Shown piece after piece: positions 23,343-33,464 of a stretch of DNA of 64,000 bases; within the stretch, counting starts at the first letter, position 1; every line of letters starts with the position of its first letter. This stretch comes from Toxoplasma gondii ME49 (lineage: Eukaryota > Apicomplexa > Conoidasida > Eucoccidiorida > Sarcocystidae). The notes below the pieces were generated by a model. That model had not been told where the DNA came from, did not search any database, and was given only the letters and a program-made list of their open reading frames with translations. The DNA is taken from NCBI RefSeq assembly GCF_000006565.2, contig NC_031477.1, positions 6,082,174 through 6,146,173 of the forward strand, read 5' to 3'. A program made the position numbers and the translations under genes.

Positions 23343-24456
23343 TTAGGCTCTTTTCTCCGGCCCTGAAGGGTCTTTCTTGGTCAAGAACGGACACCACTGC
23401 TCCTGAAAGCAGTCCAGTATGTTCTCTGGAAGAGCAGCAATCGTGAAATACACCGGAATATCGGTAACAGAGAGTCCCAGCAAACTGTAGGCTTCATCGG
23501 ACTCGAAAAACGAGTTTAGAAGAGAACGGGCTCCCTGTTTCGTGGAGAAGTCTGCCTGGCTCAGGCTGTAGATTTCTTCTTCGACAGCGCCTGCAATGTC
23601 GTCCTTCTTTCAAAACGCGGAAGGCTTCGTTCCCAGTCTCCAAATCGACAGAGAAAGAAGTCAGGAACCGAAGTTCACTGTCTGCCTCCCCGTTGAAAGA
23701 ACTGTGAAGGTCCGAAGTCAGCCTTTCGAAGCAGTTGAGGAGCGGATTTGCAGGGAATAAGTTGCAGAGGTGGTGAGGTTCGAGAAATCACGAAGAATCT
23801 TGGAAGAAACCTTCGCTAACGCAGGTCGTCGTACGTCCCTGCGGCAGAGCCAAGTCTCAAAAAGATGTCGTTCGCGACGCAGCCTCGAGAGAGACGTATG
23901 AAAAAAGACTGCGGCAGAGACTCTCTCGCATGCACACTCGTGAGAATCGCCTTTCGCAGGAGTCGGAAAAGAGAGCGAAACCCCGCCGCGCGCGCCGTTG
24001 TTTCTCTTGTCTTTTCTTTTTTCGATCAACGAAGTCGTCTTGTCCTGTTTTCTCGTGTCTTTCCTCGTTTTCTGGAGAATGGTGTCTTTCCCCGACTTTT
24101 TCCTCTTGTCTCGAACGTACACACCTCGCGACGGAGTCAAGCAGCGCGCGCTTTTTCTTTGAAAGAAATAGCGATCAGGGAACAAAGGAGAGCGTCTGTC
24201 CGAGGTAGTTCCTCTTCGGAGTCCACTTCCTTCTTCTGTCTCGGATAAGAAAAGGAGGCGGCGAATCTAGGAAGTGATGCGTCTCCCAAGATGAGATATG
24301 TCTGTGTGTGGCACACCGCGAAAAGGTTCTCGTCCGTCCCTCGACACCAAGGAACGATCTTTGCGCGCGACTTAAATGACGGTGATGCTTCTTTCAAGAG
24401 TTCTCGATCTTTCTCCGATATTCGTTGAAATGGTGAGTCGCACACCAAAGCGAAGG
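23343..24456 (-). pseudogene. Decayed or frame-broken gene of unknown function
   Basis: On the minus strand, protein-like sequence runs from an acceptor at 24456 to a TAA at 23343-23345 but changes frame several times. The first block (24456-24125) contains FALVCDSPFQRISEKDRELL, PWCRGTDENLFAVCHTQTYL and a DE-rich segment. After a presumed intron (24124-23909) the second block carries RLGSAAGTYDDL, AKVSSKILRDFSNL, NPLLNCFERLTSDL, ELRFLTSFSVDLETGNEAF, KDDIAGAVEEEIYSLSQADF and VTDIPVYFTIAALPENILDC, ending EKRA-stop. Adjacent blocks lie in different frames, with breaks near 23862, 23823, 23775 and 23610 and probably one near 24140. I do not recognise the family. Clean splice-like borders at both ends of the intron argue for a former gene. 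Assembly error is the alternative. Confidence 0.5.
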
Positions 24457-25009
24457 CTGAGACATCAGTGAGTGCTTCCCTTCCTACCGGAAGCCTCTTC
24501 CTTTCCAGTGTCCTCTCTTCTCCCTCCTTTGCCTTTTTCACCTGCTTTTCTTTTTTCATCGAGTATCTCTTCATGCGGCCTCGCGGCTGCCTCTTTCTCA
24601 GGTGTACGTACACCTCATCCGCCTGCACATCCTTCGTCGCTCCTCATCCGATGTCTGCCTCGACAACTTGGCCGCGGACTGGAGATGGATGAGACCCGAG
24701 AAAGTGTCTTCTTCACCTCTGCGTCTTCTTTCCTTTCTCTTCTTCGTTTACCCTTTCCTTGCATCTCCTGCTTCCTCTTCGTCTTCTTTCCTTTCTTGTG
24801 GTGTGTGTGTGGCCAAGCGGCTGCGTGAACTTGAGGAGACACGGAGCTGGAGTCCCGCGGTTCGTTTGCCTCTTCTCCTCTCGCGCGGTTTCTCCGGTCT
24901 TGTTTCTTCTTCGCGTCTCCGTTGTTTCAGTTTCTGCCACTGCGTGTGTCTCTTTTCCGGCGGCGAAGGCAGACGGCGACGAGGGCGGTAGCAGTTCCTT
25001 TCATCTCCG
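24457..25009. promoter_or_regulatory. Divergent spacer upstream of ICMT
   Basis: This lies between the 5' border of the decayed minus-strand gene and the ICMT start codon. It is pyrimidine-rich on the plus strand and includes the palindrome at 24601-24614. It is presumably the ICMT promoter and 5' UTR. No specific factor site can be named. Confidence 0.4.
24601..24614. repeat. Palindrome GGTGTACGTACACC
   Basis: A perfect 14-bp palindrome of the GGTGT/ACACC family, in the presumed 5' region of the ICMT gene. Confidence 0.7.
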
Positions 25010-28000
25010 ATGGCGTCGGCCTCTCCCTCTTCCTGGAGAGAAGAGACGTCCTCTCTGGACAGCCTCTCGTCTCGCGCCGGCAGGAAGTCTCCTGTCTCCA
25101 GGCTGTCCTCGTCGCGTCCGTACCGGGCCTCGTCGGTCGCTCTGCTGCTCTGCTTCCTCCTCGGCTGTCTCCTCGGTGTGCACTGGGCGACCCAGAATGC
25201 AGGTCTCTCTGCTGCCGCTTCCAGCGAGCGCGTCGTCTCCTCTCTTGTCTCCGCCCATCCGCTGCTCTCCTCTCTCTTCTTCTCTTCTCTCTTCTCGCAC
25301 GGTCTCCCGTGGACGGCCGCCTTCCATACAGTGCCTGCCTCTCTCCTCTCGCACATTTACCGCGCTGCAGACTTCGAGACAGAAGAGAGCCGACGAGGAG
25401 AGAAAGAACACGCAAACGTGAACTCTTCTCCCGCCGCTCGGATACCACGGCGCCCTCACTCTAGCCGCTGGACCTCTCGCACTCCTGTCGAGGCTGCTGC
25501 AAACGAATCTCGTGAGGCGGATTCACCCTCTTCTTCCTCTTCTCCTTCCTCCTCTTCTTCCTCTTCTTCCTCCCCTCCTTCTTCGTTGCTCTCGTGGATC
25601 GTTTCTTTCCTGCGTATTCTTTCAGGTTCAGGAGAGGGACAATTTTCTGCCTCGTCGTTTTGTCCGCTGAATCTTTCCTGGGCGTTTTTCCTTGCAGCTG
25701 CCTTGCTTCCCAGGAACGCGGCGGCACCCGTTTCGGAGGCTGGTCTCGATCTCTCCAAAAAGAGAGAACTGTCTCCTGTCGCTTCCAGAGCTCTCTCTCT
25801 CTTCTTCGACAAAGGAGAAGAAGGAGAAGAAGAAGACCCGAACGCAGGACCTCTCCGGCCTCTCCATTTTCAAGGGAGAGGCGCCGCCACTGCGAAGGAG
25901 AAGAGGAAACTCGAGTCTCCTCCTGACCAGAAGAATGGCGGAGCATCCGGAAAAAAGAAAGCACGTGGACAGTCGGAACAAGCACAGAAAGGCGGCGGTG
26001 TAGAAGAGGAAGAGGCCGAAGAAGTCGAAGAAGAAGTCGAAGAGGAAGATGGCGGCTGTGAGAGAGGTGACGGGATCTCCGGAGGGGAAGAAGCGGAAGC
26101 GAGAGAAGGGAAGAAGTCGGCTGTGAGCGTCTGTGGGGGCGTGGTGGCTGTCGAAGAGGTGTATGTACAGGGGTCGATACTCTTTGGTTTGGGGTGGATT
26201 TTTGCGTTTTTCGGCGCGAAAACTGTGTTCGGCTGCGGGCCTCTGTGGGTCCAGGTTGAGGGCCTCTTCCTCTTCTTGGTGAGTCTCCATCACCTCACAG
26301 AGTTCTTCTTCGTTTTTTTCTACCACCCTCAATCTCTCTCCGTCGACAGCTTTCTCCTCAACAACACATGCGCCTACACACTCGCCTTGGTCCTCTCCGT
26401 GGCGGAGCTCCGGCTCCGCGCTTCTCTGCTCCGGGGTGGACGTGAACCCGAAGCCGGTCCAGTAGAGGAGACGCCTGTCAATCTCCTTCGAGACACTCTC
26501 GCGTCAGCCTCGCTTCTCCTTCGCAGATGTCTCGCTTGGATCGGAGATTCTGAACAAGCAGGCGAAACGCGGACGAGAGCAAGCCATTCGCAGACTTGGA
26601 GTGGTTCCCCGCCTGCCTCTCTATCGTCTTTTTCGGACTCCTCCCTCTCTTCGTCTCTCTCTTCCTTCTCTTCCTTCTCTTCCTCCTCTTTCTTCTCTTC
26701 CATGTCTTCTCCGTCTCCTCGTTCTTCTCTCTCACTCGCGTCCATGCCTTCTCCATTCTTGGAGGGGTCCAATGTAGAGAGCAGCTGTCTCCGCGAGACT
26801 GCAGGAGTTCTCGCCGGTGCGGAACGGGGAAGGTTAGGCGGGGCCGGTGTGGTGGACTCTCTCGCTTCTCTGCTTTCGCTGCTTGGGCTGCTTCTTGCAT
26901 GCGGTGGCCTGCTGCTCCGCCTCTGCGCCTTCGCAACAGCCGGTCGAAATTTTACTCACCAAATTGCCACGACGCGCCGTCCGTCCCACGCCTTGGTGAC
27001 TCGCGGCGTCTACGGAGTGTACCGACACCCGGCGTACACTGGCTGGTTCTACTGGGCCGTCGGTACGCCCCTGCGTGGAGACCGGAAGAGAGATGTTGTC
27101 TTTTGTTGCATGTGGGGTCCGTTTCGTCCATTGTTTCCGCGTCGTTGGCTGTCGGGGAAGGAGTTGTCTAAGCGGAGGGAAGAACAAAGTGTGGAACGCT
27201 TTCTTGGATTCGGGTGCCGAGACAGCCTTGCTCCGCGTCGGAACGCCTCTCGAAGAGGCCCAGCAGCGCCTGGCTCATCGCATGTGTCGGGCTGTACAGA
27301 CACCGCAACCCGCGTTTCTCTGCTGCCTTCACGGAGTCCACACGCTTGCTCCTGAAGATCTCTGCGGCGGCGGGGGTCTTTGTGTCTTTTGAAGATACAT
27401 TTTTTCGAGAACGCGCGCGCCACAGCCCTGTGGATGCCGTCGGTCGGTCTCGTGTCGGTAGAGTTTTCTGCGTTTCTGTTTCTGCCGCGGAGAGTGTGCG
27501 AATACCGCAGTTTCCTTCTCTTGTGTCTGTCTCTTTCCAGGTTCCCAGGTCGCGATTGGCAACGTGGTGTGTATGCTGCTGTTCGCGGCTGTCTCCTTCG
27601 TCTTTTTCCGCGACAGAATTCTGTACGAAGAACAACTCCTGGAGACGATGTTCCCCGGAACGTACTGCGCGTACCGCGCAGCTACGCCGCGGCTCGGGTA
27701 CGCGCGCAAGTCTCGAGAAAGTTGAAAGTCTGGAAAAGAAAGGGAGGGTTTAAGTCAGTGAAAGCGAGGAACGGGGGGGCGGGGCAGGTGAACAGAGACG
27801 CTCTCAGTCTACGCTCCCCAGAGAAAGGTGGTGTTCACGAACCTGCGATCGCCGGTTTACAAGCGCAGTGACGGAGTGGAGCTTCAGGTGCTGACTCCTT
27901 GGTACTGCATGCCTGGCGACTTTCATGTTGATTATCGATTCGATCACGGCTCTTTCGGGAACTTCGCTGAAAGCCGGGAAACCCGCAGTTTGTCGTGCGT

Positions 28001-28493
28001 CTGAGGGCAGGAAACAGGACAAGAGGAAAAGAACACAGAAGGTCCAGCGGCCGAGTGTGATTGCAAGGATGTGGAGCACACAGGTCACTGGAAGTGGAGG
28101 CCGGATTTCCAAAACGAATTCAGATGGAGAGCAAGCCAACAACCTACACGGTGTCCAGCAAAGAAAGGCGCATTAGACGTGTTGAGCTCTGACGTGCTTT
28201 CTGCTTGAGACACACCGGACTGTGAAGGGTGAAAAGCTGGAATCGTTTCAAGTGTACGTACAGCGGAAGTCTGTTGAGTTTTGAGGGCGACAAGCCACAG
28301 GCCGTTTTGGATGCGATGAAGGAAACGATCGAAGGTCCCGTCGCATTTCAGACTCTCGGCTCCGCGACTTGCCTGTGCTCACAGAGCCTGTCTTTTTCTC
28401 CGTGTGTTCGCTTCGCTTTTCAGGATTCCCCTTCTTCAAGCCGCTGTTCGGCGAGTGCAAGTGAAGAAAACCCCAGGGACTGTATACGATTGA
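25010..28493 (+). CDS. ICMT: Protein-S-isoprenylcysteine O-methyltransferase (ICMT)
   Basis: Exons 25010-27062, 27541-27697 and 28424-28493 give 759 residues, against about 280 for typical ICMT. The enzyme methylates the C-terminal prenylcysteine of CaaX proteins in the ER membrane. The diagnostic parts are HHLTEFFFVFFYHPQSLSVD plus SFLLNN (about residues 428-453), RGVYGVYRHPAYTGWFYW (about 665-682, the SAM-binding RHPxYxGW motif), a hydrophobic helix, then RDRILYEEQLLETMFPGTY and a tail ending in GIP, comparable with the family GIPFI end. Predicted membrane segments also occur near residues 43-60 and 390-425. The extra length is Ser-rich, Glu/Lys-rich and Ser/Phe-rich low complexity inserted between membrane segments. 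The last exon uses phase 2; an alternative reading of the same exon would end FGECK. Confidence 0.9.
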
Positions 28494-29332
28494 GTTGTGG
28501 AGGCAGGAGTTAAGCCTGCAGCTGTGGTCGAGAAATACATCGCGCGAAAGAGACGCAACAAAATGCGTTCACAGATGAAGCGCAAACGAAGCTTTTCTTC
28601 GGTCTCCCAGTGGGGGAAGTCTTCCGTGGGCAGGCTTCTTTAGCTGTGAGGGTCTAAGGTAGAAAACTGCCTGTAACGTTTTTTGGAAGCTGAAACGCTA
28701 AGAACGTGCGACAGAAGTGCGAACAGTTGCGAACGACGAGGACGCGTAAAAGGGTGTCGTCAGGGAGGTTAGCTTGTTGGAGAAAAGTGAGAGAGAGTCG
28801 ACAGTGTCGGGGCGTTGTCGCGATATGCGCAGTTCCTCGCCACCGCAGTGTGTGATCCCACAAAAGGGGATTTCCGTGAGTAGCTTCTGGCGTGATAGCT
28901 CCACAACCCTTTGTTTTCTCTGGGTAACCGCAACTGTTTTTTCAACGAAACGCCCGAACTGCCGGATCTCCAGCGTGCAACGATGCCACCCCCGCAGCTG
29001 CTCACCACGGTTTCGATGGATTTTCGGCGCCCGAAAAAAAAAACAACCTTCTACACAGCGCGTGACGACTTCACGTCTGTCCAAGTCAAAGAGGAGGTCT
29101 GCCTTCGCGCTTTTAGACTTTCCGCATCAGTGACTTCCTAACGTTGCGAAATTGATTCACGACGACAACCGGCCTGTCAAAAGGTCGGATCCCATCGCAA
29201 GTTTACGTGAATACTTTCCAAAAGCTATCAATACTTCCAAGATTCATGTCTAGTGGTCTACAAAAAGCGAATGTCATCTAATACAAAAAAGCCTCCACTG
29301 TCGTCTGTAGCGAGCCGCTGGATACGGAGCCC

Positions 29333-29363
<31 letters not shown>

Positions 29364-32300
29364 TGCGTACGTGCGTATACATATAGATAGATATAAATAG
29401 GTCGGATATCGTGGGCTGATGTCAGTAACTTCGATGAAAAAGCTGGGGAGCGGCTATCGGGACGTAGTTTGCGAGTCACGGTCCGCGGTGACAACGATTC
29501 GTGAAGACAGCCAGTGACTGTTTTTTTGAGTGGCGCGGAGCAGGGAGTCCATTTCGTAGAAATAGTCAGCAAGGCGATGTGCATGAAGACTGCTTTTTCA
29601 CGAAAAGGTGTTGCGGATGCGAGCTGCAGTTATCTGTTTCCGCTGCATGTGCCTGAAAGCAGTTCAGTCCGATTGTCAACGGCTTGACACAGTCCCCGGT
29701 CAACGCGCTCCAGTGCTCTGCCTTGAGCACTGACGCCCGCACCTCCACAGAAACAAGAAAAAGGTCGTCCGTCTCGGTAAACCGCCTTTGGGGGAGTAAA
29801 CACCACGGGTTTGTGGACTCCTCGTTTGGGTCGGTTTTCTCAGTAACTGATGTATCGTTGTACAAAGTGGAGAAGCAAGGACGTTGGAAGTCGCGGTGGC
29901 AGATATCGGGGGAGCAAACCTAACTGAAGGAATCGGCGGAAGGCAACGGCAAAAAAAAGCGGCAGAAACTTCCGAGGAACCCGGATTCTCGGTTATTTTT
30001 CGAGACCGCCGAAACGATGAACGCAAGCCCGAGTCGGGGAAAGCAGTGAATGCTTGCAGCCCATCGTCACCCCGGACACTTCTGCAGCGAAAGTCGCGAA
30101 CAGAAAAGCGCACCTTTCACACTCAATGAGCGTTTCCCCATGAAAAAGTTCTGGCCGGACTCAGTCCGAGGCCTGGAGCACCAGTATATCGCGTGACCTG
30201 TTATCCCCTACGTACCTTGCGAAGCAGGATAATTTCGAGAAAGAGTGTAACGTGGATCGCTTTCCATTCTTCAGCCGCACACAGTGTAGATCTGAGATTG
30301 GACGTGGGCCTGGAAAACTTTGATGATGTACCTTGGCATTGAAAAGTTATACAATCGCGCCACGTGTCATTCCGGCATTTTCAACTACGGGTTCGCAGTG
30401 GTGCTGATTTCTGCAGCTGCAGGGACCTGCAACTTGTGTGGGTTGCAGTAAACAAGTAACAGACGCGTTAGAATCCAACTGACAAACAAGTATTTAACCA
30501 GGACCCGTAGCACATTCCACCACCTACAGATTCAGTGTTTGAGATTAGTCGGTTTCTTTCAACGTTAACAATGCGAGAGAAAGCATCCGCGTGTCACGCC
30601 TAGAGAAAATATACTCGATGTGGAGTGCCCGGAGTGCCGCAGGATCTTCAAATTCAACGTTTTTATGTTGTGTTACGCAATCCAGTTGTGGGTAGAGTAC
30701 AGTTAGCATTCTTAACACGGTTGGGTGCATTTTTATGAGAATTCTCTAATGGATTTGTGTGCAAGAAGCGAGTTCGGTGGCATTTTGTGTGCTGTCAGCG
30801 TCCTTCCTGCATCGGGCTGCGTAGCGGCATCGAATAAGCGAGAATGACCGTTCCTTTCCCCGGACGGGTTCTGTACAAATCACGAACTCGAGAATCTGCA
30901 ACGCTCAAGCGGACGAACTCATAGGTTCGCCAGACAAGCTCGGCACTCCAGGCTCCAGAACTCTTCTTGAGTGCTTATAGCCACTATCGAGGATACTCTC
31001 TACTGTGCAATCGCGTTCACGGAGATCACGACCCTGCTCGGATTGGACTGGGGAGGCGTGATCAGTTCCACTGTGGAGACCGCAGCGATCGGTTACAGCA
31101 GAAAACCCGTCTCTCGCGCTGTCTGCCCGCGTCTCTCGAATTTTCACGCGAGGCGACGAAGCAAAGGACTCGAAAAATGAAGTTGTTTTTCTCCAGCGGT
31201 CTACGCAGCGTATCTTCTGGTCCGCAAGGGTTTGCCCGCAGCCGAATCCCTTCTGGACTCTGGCGATGGCCTCGCACGGGACGCCACACAGTGTCTGTTT
31301 TTACTCTGTACTCGAAGAAGAATCAGTCGCCTGTCCAGGCGCTTTGTATGAGTCTCTGCGGACGAGTGGGGAATCGGAAAGTCACGGCTCCAATCTCCGA
31401 GAGCGCTCCCAGAGAGGGAGGACACACACGGAGAGAAACTTCAGGTCGTCAGAAATCCAGGCACTTGCGTGTGCTCGACGTCAACGAACGACTCGGAAAA
31501 TCAACTTTGTCCACCAGCGACCGTTTTTAGGTCCTGTAGAATTCAACGCAGCGACGCACGAGGTGTCTAGCAGCCGGCTTTTGCTTCTAAAGGAGGCTTC
31601 TTCCCGCCCCCGAAGGCGACGCCTTTGCCCCCCAACTCGGTTTCTCGTGCGAACACCAAGGCGGGCGAAAGTTTAGCAGATGGTCTGCACCCGAAGAGGG
31701 CACCCGCGCGCCAGAATCGCGCCTGCGGTTCCGGAGAGAACTGGCTGGAAATCCGTGGCGTTTTCGCGCTTAGATTTCGTTTTTTTTCAGTCTGGGCCGT
31801 TTGAGCTTCCTCGAGTCTCCGTTAGACGGCGACGGCACTAGCTCGCTACGAAGTTCCTTTGCAGGCGTCTTGTCACTTTGGGGGAGAATTCGGCGCAGTG
31901 CACTCTCCCGCCTCTGCCTCCTGTTTCCCGGCCGCGCACCCCGAGCATATTTTTCGCGGGGGCTGATTCCATGCTTTTCTATGGACAGGTTGCATGCGAG
32001 AAGGAATCTGTGGGGCCTGGTTTTCTACCGTTTCACTCTTTTGAATTTTCGCCGGCGCCGTTTTGCCGCTAAACGCCACGCGCTCTCTCCCCCCTCCGGC
32101 CTCGGTGTCTTGACACACGAGAGAGTCCTCCACGCCGGGCGACGGCCGAAACAGGAGTTCTGCAGGTGGATGCGCCCCGAAAAGTCTGCTTGGTGCGCAC
32201 GAGGAGAGGACGAACTGCCAAGGCCCTGTCGACAGAGTCTTGGCAAACCGCCGATAAACTGTTGACATTTCTCCTTCGACAAACGGCCCCTCGCCTTCTG

Positions 32301-33464
32301 GTCTGGGTGCTGGACCTGTGCGTCCCCGTTCCCTCATAGGTCCACACTCTCTCGCCCGCCGCCTGCGCCTGCCGCCGCAGCGCGGGTGAGTTCCGACTGG
32401 CTTCACGAATTTCTGGATTTGCCCTGCGGACGCAAAGGGTCGCAACATTCCCTGGAACTGTCGGAAGGTGCTGAGATGCGTCGTTGACTGAACGCCCTCG
32501 ACCCGCCCGTCCATGCCCGCCCGCGGGAAGCAGCTGCACACACGCGGGGACGCGGGCTTTTGCGTGACGGACGCGAGGATTCGCGTCGAGCATTCGTCGG
32601 TGGTTCCCGACAGAAAATATAGGTCTTTTTTGCTTCTCGAAAGCGCATTTGAAGCGTGGCAGCGCAGCCACTCTGGGGAAAGGCACAGCAGCTGATCTCT
32701 CGACCGTCCCAGCATCCCCGCCGCAGCAATTGCCTGTGTGCACTTGCCTCTTTCTCCGACTCCCTCCGGAGTCTCTGTTTGACAGAGTCGCTCGAGACAG
32801 CGCAGCCAGAGGACCCGAGTGCCTGGAGCCGCGACTTTTAGGGGGATGCCCCCCATGTGCACTGGAAAACCCGGCTGTCTGTACAGCCCACATTGACTTC
32901 GCGCTTGACCTTTCACGCGACAGTTCTTTTTTTCGACCACAGAGGCCTAGCGAAACATGGGGTTTCCGCGACTCCTTGTGTCGCCGGGCGGGGGCCCCGG
33001 CAGTTGGTAAGAGGCCGCCCGTTCTTTTGAATCGAGAAACAGAGCACTGTGTGTGCTCGACCTGATCGATGTTTGTGTGTGAACCATGTCAGAATGTGTA
33101 TAGTTTTCGGTGTCTCCGAGAGTCTCTGCTGCAGTTTCGGATTCCACCGCTCGATTTTTATTCTTTTCTTCGCGGCCGCGCGCCCGGAAAAGAACGGGAT
33201 CCCCTGCCACACGAGGTGTAGGTTCGCATACCGCGGAGAGGCGTCGTCTCTCGCGACCGCCTCTCTCCTGTCGGCGTATCTCCTCGAGCACCTTTCGCGG
33301 AAGCATGCTTCTTCAGTGTCTGTCTTCGACCCTGCGGCGCTCTCCATGCACGCGTTTCTCGTGTTTTTTTTCCCGCGGAATGTTCAAAGCTCACTGCGCC
33401 CTTCTTCCATCAACTCTCACTACACCCGGTGCCGCGCCTGCTCTCGCCCGGACCCCCTTTTGAC
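28494..33464. other. Long intergenic region between ICMT and kinase
   Basis: About 5 kb with no exon I can support. It should hold the ICMT 3' UTR and the kinase promoter and 5' UTR. A strong acceptor-like sequence (T8CAG) near 31783-31792 would suit a 5'-UTR intron of the kinase. It contains an AT microsatellite (29332-29400), an LSU-rRNA-like motif (30191-30220) and a GGCTGTCTGTACAGCC palindrome (about 32874-32889). Long minus-strand open frames at 31873-32940 are Arg/Cys/Pro-rich and look like chance. Confidence 0.4.
29332..29400. repeat. AT-rich microsatellite
   Basis: (AT)n of about 12 units followed by imperfect ATAC/ATAG/GATA units. Confidence 0.85.

Noticed and set aside
31873..32940. 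355-residue open frame on the minus strand upstream of the kinase
   Set aside because: Cys/Arg/Pro-rich, overlapped by another long frame on the same strand, with no domain and no splice context. Expected by chance in GC-rich 5' UTR sequence.
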